A stretch of 10,406 nt of DNA from Baffinella frigidus (lineage: Eukaryota; Cryptophyceae; Cryptomonadales; Baffinellaceae): assembly GCA_026770585.1 (NCBI GenBank), contig MU646388.1, forward strand, positions 849,636-860,041, read 5' to 3'. Of this stretch, positions 1 through 8,874 are shown piece after piece. The notes under the pieces were generated by a model. The model was not told where the DNA came from, did no database searches, and was given only the letters and a program-made list of their open reading frames with translations. The position numbers and the translations under genes were made by a program. Each line of letters begins with the position of its first letter. The stretch's first letter is position 1.

Positions 1-97
1 CGGTAGGGTTTGGGGTTTGGGGTTTGGGGTTTGGGGTTTGGGGTTTGGGGTTTGGGGGTTTGGGGGTTAGGGGTTAGGGGTTAAGGAGGGGGGGGAC
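1..97 (+). repeat. TTTGGGG heptamer array (intron 15)
   Basis: About seven nearly perfect GGGTTTG units (positions about 6-60) drift into GGGGTTA units before exon 15. On the gene's sense strand this reads CCCCAAA. It is telomere-like in unit length but is internal to the gene. Confidence 0.9.
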
Positions 98-151
98 CAT
101 TGGGCCGCCGGGCCTGGGGGACGTGATGTGCTTTTTGCACATCCGGATCAT
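98..151 (-). CDS. Dynein heavy chain exon 15 (last in window)
   Basis: Residues 359-376 (MIRMCKKHITSPRPGGPM). The acceptor is CATCCAG|A; the donor is inferred as CAATG|GTCCCC. MIR.CK.HI directly follows KITNQ in the family, which fixes the order and phase. The PRPGG end and the donor are less certain because the next exon lies outside the window. Confidence 0.83.
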
Positions 152-3100
152 CTGGATGAGGGTTTGGGGTTCAGGGTGTGGGGTCTAGAGTTTAGGTTTG
201 GGGTTTAGGGTTTGGGGTTTGGGGTTTGGGGGGTTACGGTTTATATTTAGGTTTAGGGTTTGAGGTTTAGGGTTTAGGGGTCATGGTTTAGGGTTGAGGT
301 TTGAGGGTTGTCAAGAAGTCGGTTTAGGTTTGAGGCAAACCTGATTTGAGATTTTAAGAGGGACATCATGCGCTCGCGCGTCTCGTACCACTCGAGGCTG
401 GAAGTGGGACTATTTTAAATGTGGGGGTTTTGAATTTAGTACCAGTCACGGGCATGCTTGGTCACGAATCGCGAGTTATAACTTGAGACACGTGATCAAA
501 TGCCCCCATTGGTGTGAAAATTACTACAAAGTTCTAATTTTTTCTTCACTCGTAAAACAAGGACTGTTTTGAAATAGTCACATTTCTAGCCTCAAGTGGT
601 AGTGTCAACCCCTAAACCCCAGCCCCAAAACCATAAATCAGAAACCAGAAATCCTAAACCCTAATCCCCCCTCCATCAACGGCGCTCCCCCTCCATAAAT
701 GTTGGGGTTTGGACCTGATTCGTGATTTTCTGGAAGAGGGACATCATGCGCTCGCGCGTGCCGTAGTAGCGCGCGATGGTCACCATCATCTTGATGTTGT
801 TCACCTGAGAGGAGAGAAACCTTTAGTAATGAGGTTGGGGTTTCGGGTTTCGGGTTGCGGGTTGCGGGTTGCGGGTTGCGGGTCTCGGGTTTCGGGTTTC
901 GGGTTTCGGGTTACGGGTTTCTGGTTGGGATGTGGTTCACCTGGGGTCGGGTTTCAGGTTTCGGGTTTCGGGTTTCGGGTTTCGGGATTATCGTTGGTGG
1001 GTGAGGGTTTCGGGTTTATTTACCAGGGCCGGGAACACGTCCATGGCGACAGTTTAGACTCTCCGTGTTCTATACCCTAACCCTTGACCCCTAACCTCTA
1101 AACCCTATACCCTGAACCCAATCGACACTCGCCAGGGCTAGAACCAGGTCCATAGCGACAGGCGGCCCACCCGTGTAGAGACACTCGGTGTACTGAAACC
1201 TAAATTCTCAATCCTGAACCCTAAACCCTAGAGCCGTGTTTGGGATTGGGGTTTACCAGGGCCGGAAGAACGTCCATCGCGACGGGCGGCCCCCCCGTGT
1301 AGAGGCACTCGGTGTACTTCTCGAGGGCTGTCAGGTACTTGACGTTGTCCTTCGCTTCGTTCAGTGCGTCCGTCATTTCATTCACCTGAGTTTAATCCGG
1401 GAACGTGTTAAATTTGGATGCCCTATCCTGCCAACCGACGCCCAATCCTGCCAACTGCCGCCCTATCGGCTTAAGGGTTTGTGTGGGGGGGTTAGTGGTT
1501 AGGCTTCTCGAGGGCTGTGAGGTACTTGACGTTGTCCTTCGCCTCGTTGAGTTCGTCCGTCATTTCATTCACCTTTGGGGGTTGTAGGGTTTAGGGTGCA
1601 GAGTTTGGTGTTGAGGGGTTCAGGGGCTCGGGTTTCGAGTTTGCGTTTTTGGTGTTCGGGTTTGGGGTTCGAGGTTTGGAGGCTGGAGTTTAGGGTTTAG
1701 GGTTTGGGGGTGGAGGTCGCGGGGAAGACCAGGGAGGTTGGTTTATGGTGCAGTGTTTCGGGTTTCGGGTTTCGGGTTTTGGGTTTCCGTGTTCGGGGTT
1801 TCGGGTTTCGAGCGTCGGGTCTCGGGTTTAGGGTTTCGGGTGTGGGGTGTAGGATTTAAGGTTTAGAGTTGAGGGTGTGGGGTTTAGGGTTTAGGGTGGG
1901 TTTAGGGAGGGTGTAGGGTTTTAGGGTGTAGGGTTTAGGGTTTAACGAGGGGGGGGAAACCAGGGAGGACCAGCGCTTCATGGTGGTGCTCTTTGCAGTC
2001 CTGGTTTGCGGTTTAGGGTTAAGGGTTTAGGGTTTAGGTTGCATGGGTTTAGAAGTTAGGGTTTAGGGTTTAGGGTTTAGGGTTTAGGGTTCAGGGTTCA
2101 GGGTTCAGGGTTCAGGGTTTAAGATATAGAGTTTGGGGTGTACGGTTCAGGGTTCAGGGTTCAGGGTTCGGGTTTCAGATCTAGGGTGTGGGGTGAAGGG
2201 TTTAGAGTTTAGGGGAACCAGAGGACGGAGACGATGAGCTTGCAATCGGCGCGCTTGAGATGCTCCGCGATGTCGTTGAGCCGCTGTAACCTGTTTGTTC
2301 GGGTTCAGGCTTCAGCTGTTGGGGTGTGAGGTTTGGGGTTTGGGGCGATCCGAGATCAAGTGATCCGCGAGCAAGCGACCCGAGAGCGTGTGGGGTTTGG
2401 GGTTTTCAGGGTTGAGGGCTTGGGGTGTAGGGGTAAGGGTTTGGAGTTGAGGTGTTAAGGGTTAGGTGTTGGGGTGCGCCTAGGTGTTAAGGTGTTAAGG
2501 GTTAGGTGTTGGGGTGAGCCGCTGTAACCTGTTTGGTCGGGGTTAGGGGTTGGGCTCGCCCCTGTTGAGGATTGATGGTTTGGGATTTAGGGGGTGGGGG
2601 GTGGGGTTGCTCCGCGATGTCGTTGAGCCGCTGTAAGCTGTTTGGGGTTTTCGTGTTGGGTGTTTGGGGTTTGGGGGTTGGGGGTTAGGGTTCAGGTTTT
2701 GGCGACGCAAATCCGGGGACCCGAAAAAGGCAGTTTGGTCATTTAGGAGGGACACAGACCTGACGCGCCAGTAGTCGTACTCGGTGTCGGGTCCGGCATC
2801 CTCTTTCGCCCCCTTTTTGTCCACCTGCGAGCGTCGCTCCGTTGATTTTCATCTCCAAAGATAACTGAATCAGTTCCCTAATTCACGTTTTCATTTAATT
2901 AGGAGGCCTGATTGAATTCACTATGCATCAAACAATGTCTCCTATTCAACTTCCTATTTGGAAAGAACTGAATCAGTTATCTTCCGAGATGAATTTGATA
3001 AGTGGAAGGCGGATGTGTTGAAATCAGACACGGCGACCACGCAGAATCCGGGGAATCCGGTAAGTTTAAGTAGTTGCCACACAGCGGGCTACGAAAGGGG

Positions 3101-6100
3101 ATTTTCGTCAAACTTAAGGCAAATCCGGTCACCTTATCCGTAGGAACCCCCCTATGTCCCTACAGATTGCCTTCCGCAGGGTCGTAAGTCTTATCGCTTA
3201 TGGGTTATTCAAAATTCCACCGAAGTCCTCTGTGTGGTTGGCAATAAAAATTACTATACGAACGGATCGTGCTAGTGATAGTAAAGCAGTTGAGTGGCAA
3301 TTTTCAAGAGAGAGCAGGACACGCACCACGCACCCTGGATGAGGGTGTATGGTTTGGGAGAGAGGATAAGGACCGCATGCAGGAACTTGTCGATGACATT
3401 GGACCACGCCTCGCACAGGTCCTCGAAGGTTCTCGAAGGTTCTCGAAGCATCTCGAAAGTTCTCGAAGCAATCATTCTAGTGTATAACTGGGGTCTGGCA
3501 ACGCAAATTACTACACGGAAGGATCATACTGCTACTAGTCAAGCAATTGTGCGGTAGATCTAATGAAAATTACTACGCCTACGGATCGTAGCAGTAGTAG
3601 TAGTACTAAAGCAGTTGTGTGGTAATTTTCGCACCTCGTGCAAGAGCTTGTCGATGACGTTGGACCATGCCTCGCACAAGTTCTCGAAGTGGATCAGAAT
3701 CTGCGCGCGGCCTTCGAAGTCAGAATCCCGAACCAGAACCCCACCCATCACAATCCCGAACCCAGCATCAGAATCCCGAACCAGAACCCCACCCATCAGA
3801 ATCCCGAACCCAGCATCAGAATCCCGAACCAGAACCCCACCCCCGGGTTCGCAACCAGCTGGGTTGGAGAAACCTGGGTGTGGGGTTCGACCCCGCTCTA
3901 ACCCAACAGCCGAAAGCTGGGTTAGAGCGGGGTCGAAGGGTTGCAGTTGGGGTTCGAGTGGGTTTGAAGGGTTAGAGTTGGGTTCGAGCGGGTTCGAAGT
4001 TGAGTTGGAGCCAACTCAACCTTCTCCAACTCAACTTCGAACCTTCTCCAACTCAACGAAGGGCTTCGAACCCGGTCTAACACGGTTCGTGCACGGCCCT
4101 ACCTTCTAGCTCTGCCTCACTCGGGCTGACCAGCTATTTACGAGGGGTTGGGAGGGGTGTACGTCGGAGTCCATGGCCGCTCGCGCCCACGCTGATTGCT
4201 TGTTCTCGATCTTCATGAACTTGGGGTCCTGGTTTAGGGTTTGGGGTTTAGGGTTTGAGGGTTGGGGGTTAGGAGTAAGGGTTTAGGGAATATGGTTTAG
4301 GGTTGAGGGTTGAGGGTTGAGGGTTGAGGGTTTAAGGGTTGGGGTTGAGGGTTGAGGATTGAGGGGTTAGGGTCTAGGGTTTAGGGTTTAGGGTTTAGGG
4401 TTTAGGGTTCAGGGAGTAGTTAGGGTTTAGAGTGTACCGGCGCTTGTAGCTCCACCTCCTGGTTGAGACTCTTGACCGCCGTGCCTGGGGCAGGGATTGG
4501 GGTTTGCGTTCAAAAATACCATTTCCAAACTGCGTCCAAAAATACCATTTCCAAACTGCGTCCAAAAATATCATTTCCAAACTGCGTCCAAAAATACCAT
4601 TTCCAAACTTGGTTATTTCCTAAGTTTGGTTAAGAAATAGGGGTTAGGCCCCTGATGTGTCCCATGGTCCACCTCCTGGTCTGGGTTTTCGACTGCTGTG
4701 CCTGGGTTGAGGTTTGGAGGCTAGGGGGTTAGGGGATAATGTCAACTTGAGTTGACTTAACAAGTAAGGTAAGTTGACTTAACAAGTAGGGTCCCTTTGG
4801 CTAGAGGGTATGCTCCCGGCGGGGGACTCGACACTGACCGAAGACGTTTGGGGGATGGGGGTTCAGATTGGATGTTGAGGGTGTAGGGTCGGAGATCCGC
4901 GCACAAAAAAACAAATGATGTGTAAAGAGGGGCTGAGGGGCCACTCGAGAATGCTGGAGGGGCCTATTTACATGTGGGGTTGTAAAACTTTGTACCAGGA
5001 TAAGATGTTCCAACCTCGTAACCGGCATAACCAGGGCTTCAGTGGCTCCAAGGGTAATGAAAGTTACTACACAAATACTATATATAAAATTATCTTGGTT
5101 TTAAATAGACCCCTCTTGCATTCTCGTGTGGGGAGGGGCACAGACCGAGGAAATTGTCGAACTTGTTGACCATGGATACGAAGTCGTGCACGTCCGTGCA
5201 CTGCCCCCAGTTGTCGTGCATCGACACCATCGGCTGGTACACCTGGGATGCGGGATTGGGGTTTGGGGTCTAGGGTTTGGAGTGTTGGGGTTGGGGTGTG
5301 GCGTGTGGGGTGTGGGGCGTGGGGCGTGGGGTGTGGGGTGTTGGGTGTGGGGGGTTGTGGTGTGGGTTGTGGGGTGTGGGGTGTGGGGTTTTGGGGGTTA
5401 GGGTGTGGGGTGTGGGGTTTTGGGGTTTGGGCTGTAGGGCTTGGAGTTTGGGGTTTAGAGTTTCTCTCGCAGTCTGATTCGGTCTCGCCAAACTGGCGAG
5501 CCCGGGCTCTTTTCCGCTTCAAAGTGGACATATTTGCACCGCAACCCCAGAGCGTCAACTTGAGAATAGTCGGGCAACCAGCATGGGGTAGAGCTTCACG
5601 TTCACTAGAATGAGCTCATTCCACTGAACGGTAATGGTCAAACACGGCAGGGCGAGGACTGCGAGAAAGAGGTGTGGAACGAGACGAGAGGGAATCCGGA
5701 CGCGTCCCCGCACAACAGGTCCTCCGCCGTACAATACATCTACACGCATCAATATATGTATATATAGACGGGGGTCCCGGTACAAACTGCGTCCAAAAAT
5801 ACCTTCTAATATACCGTCTAATATTCATATTTGGGGGGGTGTAGGGTGTGTGAGGGTGTATTTAGGGTTTGAAGGAAACCTGAGAGAAGGAGTTGTGGAA
5901 CGAGACGAGCGGAATTCCGGACGCGTCCCCGCATAGCAGATCCGACTCCACAGTTTTCAACTGGCGTTAGTGGCAGTAGGGGTTAGGGGTTAGGGGTTGA
6001 GGTTTGGGGGCGAGGGGTGAGAGGTGAGAGTTCGGGGGTGTCGCAAAGCAGGAGTGTTGGACTGAGGCGTCTACGCACAGAAGATCCGACTTCACCGTTT

Positions 6101-8843
6101 TCAACTGCGCAGGGGCGGTAGGGGTTAGGGTTTAGGGCTTGGTTTTGGGGGGTTGGGGGTTGGGGTTCGGGGGTGTCAGAAAGCAAGAGTGGCTTTGACT
6201 GAGGCGTCCCCGCACAGCAGATCCAAATCCACCGTTTTCAACTGGCGTTGGGGGTTGGGGTTTAGGGGGCTAGCGTTAAGGGTTCAGGGTTCAGGGTTTG
6301 AGGATTGAAGAACGGAACAGATTGAAGCATGAATATAATCAGAAACTGGCTGATCAGAGCTTCCCCTGGAACTAACCCCACCGTGTCAGTCCTCTCCCGA
6401 CAAAAATCCTGCCGGTTTAGTCAACAGTAGCGGGGGCGTATACTAAACAGGTTTAGTCAACAAACCCGGTTTAGTCAACACGCTCTTGTTCGCGGTCACC
6501 TCAAGGGCCTTATCATTCGTCGCCCTAAACCCTCAACCCTATATCTCGACGGCCGTATCATTCGACGCCCGCGTGAACCCCACGCACTTCCCCAAGGAAA
6601 TTACTACACAATTGGATCATTCTAGTAATAGTAAAGCTTTTTGTGGTAAATTTAGTCGGCATGAAAAGCATTAATGATTACATTCTCTGAGATGATAGAC
6701 TCAGGGTTGTTCTCTGGGGAGGTCACACGAGAGAGAAGATAATCTCGAGGGACCTACCCTGAGTCGTTCATCACCAAGTATACAACGTATACGATGATAA
6801 AGTTCACCTCGACGGCCTTATCATTCGACGCGCGCGTGAACCACACGCACTTCCCCACGAACGTCTCCTCCGGAGGCGGGCGCGTCAGCGTCAACTTATG
6901 CCGCTTCTGGTTGTCTGCTTTCGGGTTTTAGGAATCAGGGTTCAGGGTCCAGGGGGGTTTCAAGCAAGCCTTCCGCGGGGGGGCTCCCGAGGAGGAAGCG
7001 GATGCGTGAGCGTCAATTGATGCCGCTTCGCGTTGTCTGGTGGAGGTTTTGGGGGGTTAAGTTGAAGCCTAGCGTTTACGGTTTTAGGGTGCAGGGTTCA
7101 GGGTTGAGGTTGTTCTGGGACGTCTCCTCTGGAGGAGGGCGCCTCTTTTTGCACCTGAGTGTGTTGACTTTTGCACCAGAGTGTTGACTATTTGCACAAC
7201 AGAGTGTTGGCTATTTGCAGGGTGCAAATTTCATGGTTTGGGTTTTTCTTAAACGTCTCCTTCGGAGGAGGTGGGTGCGTCCGCGTCAACTTATGCCGCC
7301 TGCAGTTGTCTGCTTTAGGGTTTGGGGTTGAGGGGGGGGGGTTTGGGGGGGGGGAGGGTTGAGGGTTTAGGGTGACCTAATGGCTCCAAGTACGGCCCAG
7401 ATTGTTTTCGATTGTTTTTTAAAAAATACTTTCTCCTGGGAATGGCCTTGCGGTTGACCTGGCGTGTGGTTTCAAAGCACCCTTGTAGGGTTTGGAGGTT
7501 TAGGTAAATCAAACGCTAAACCTTTCAAGTTTCGGGTAAACCTAAACGCTAACGCTAAACCCTGAACACTAGACCCTCAACCCTTCCCCCTAAACCCTAT
7601 CTATAAAACCTGTCCCCTAGACCCCTATCACCTGTCCCCTATCCCCTAAGCCCTATCCCGTAACTCTTAACCCCTCACCCCTCACACCTCAACCCTACCC
7701 CTCACCCTTAACCCCCTCATCATTATCCCCCAAACCCCAAACCCCAACCCCCAACCCCCAGCCCCCAACCCCCAACCTCCAACCCCCAACCCCAGAACCC
7801 AACCCCCAAACCCTTAACAAGGAACCTGGCAGTGCTATCAAATTGTCCTTTCTCCCCTAACCCCTAAACCCTAACACCAACCCCAACCCCAAACCCAACC
7901 CCCTAACACCAAACACTAAACACCAAACACCAAACACCAAACACCAAACACCAAAACCTCCAAACCCCAAAAAAAACAAGCAAGCGACCTGGAGTGCTGT
8001 CAAATCTTTCTTTCTCCCTTAACCCCAAACACCAAACACCAAACACCACAAAACACCAAACAAGCGACCTGGAGTGTTGTCAAATCTTCCTTTCTCCCCG
8101 GCAACCGGCTCCGTCCGACAGTAGAATATGATGGCTTGTGGCCCGTCCTGATTCAGGGTTTCGTGTTTAGAGTTTGGGGTTTAGAGTTTCGGTTTTAGTG
8201 CTCAGTGTGTAGGATTCACGGTTCAGGTGTGGGGTTTGGGGCTTAGGGCTTAGGGTTTAGGGTTTAGGGTTTAGGGCGTAGGGCGTAGGGCTTAGGGCTT
8301 AGGGCTTAGGGTTTAGAGTTTAGGGTTTAGAGTTTAGGGGTTTTGGGTTTGGGGTGTAGGGCCTATAGTTTAGGGTTCACGGCTTAGGGCTTGAGGCTTA
8401 GGGTTTAGGGTTCAGGGTTTTTCAGGGTCTTGCAAAAGGTAAACGGTAAACCCTGTACCTTTTGGAAGAGCGCGAGCACGTCGTCGCACACCCGCGTGTT
8501 TTCCAGGAACTTTGGGACCGAGGGCGTGTACACGTACCTGGTTTGGAGTTACGGTTTGGGGTTTGGAGTTAGGGTTCGGGGTCTGGAGTTTGGCAGCTAG
8601 GGTTTCGGGGGTTGGGGTTTGGGGTTGAGGGTGTGGGGTTTGGGGTTTAGAAGCTAGGGTTTCGGGGGGGGTTGGTTTGGGTTTTAGAGGCTAGGGTTGG
8701 GGGGTGAGGGGTTTGAGGTTTGGGGTTTGGGGTTTAGCAGCTAGGGTTCCGGGTTTGGGGGTTTGGTTGTGGGGTCTGGGGTGAAGGGTGAAGGGTGTGG
8801 GGTTGACGGGTGAGGGGTGAGGAGTGAGGGGTGCGGGGTGGGG

Positions 8844-8874
<31 letters not shown>

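Larger units (their letters stand above)
2291..2759 (+). repeat. Intron 10 filler: heptamer-like GGTGTTAGG and TTTGGGG repeats
   Basis: Apart from the two exon 11 echoes, this intron contains G-rich degenerate repeats. They include a direct repeat of a 'ggtgttaagggttaggtg' block near 2450-2510 and a short non-repetitive segment at about 2347-2390. Confidence 0.7.
7500..8068 (-). repeat. Inverted block of heptamers (C-rich on plus strand), intron 3
   Basis: CCCTAAACCC, CCCCAACCC and then perfect ACACCAA units (about 7905-7955 and 8025-8060) run opposite to most other arrays. Two exon 3 echoes are embedded here, each followed on the plus strand by fresh repeats. In the transcript this block is G-rich, unlike the other introns. 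Confidence 0.9.

Noticed and set aside
1-70. A true chromosome end (telomere) at the left edge
   Set aside because: The array is degenerate and interrupted, similar arrays occur in every intron, and coding exon 15 lies inside it with the gene continuing leftward.
1503-1573. Exon 13 upstream copy as a mutually exclusive alternative exon
   Set aside because: It has an acceptor but no GT donor at its end and reaches a stop within a few codons of intron sequence.
3060-3068. Plus-strand splice donor GGTAAGTTTA after a short open frame
   Set aside because: No matching acceptor or protein similarity was found; a single good donor occurs by chance.
4505-4612. CRISPR-like regular repeat
   Set aside because: The 26-bp units are directly adjacent with no spacers, and the locus is eukaryotic.
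5126-5613. Long open frames rich in VWGVGCG or PHPTPH repeats on both strands
   Set aside because: They are translations of the TGTGGGG heptamer array. No conserved motif is present, and a real dynein exon lies at one edge.
5555-5785. Minus-strand open frame with NELILVNVKLYPMLVA as a dynein exon
   Set aside because: It does not fit between exons 5 and 6, which already join in phase. Only its exon 5 echo part is dynein-like.
7376-7466. Possible extra exon (VNRKAIPRRKYF...) in intron 3
   Set aside because: It has an acceptor-like CGCCAG but no family similarity, and exons 3 and 4 already complete a split codon together.
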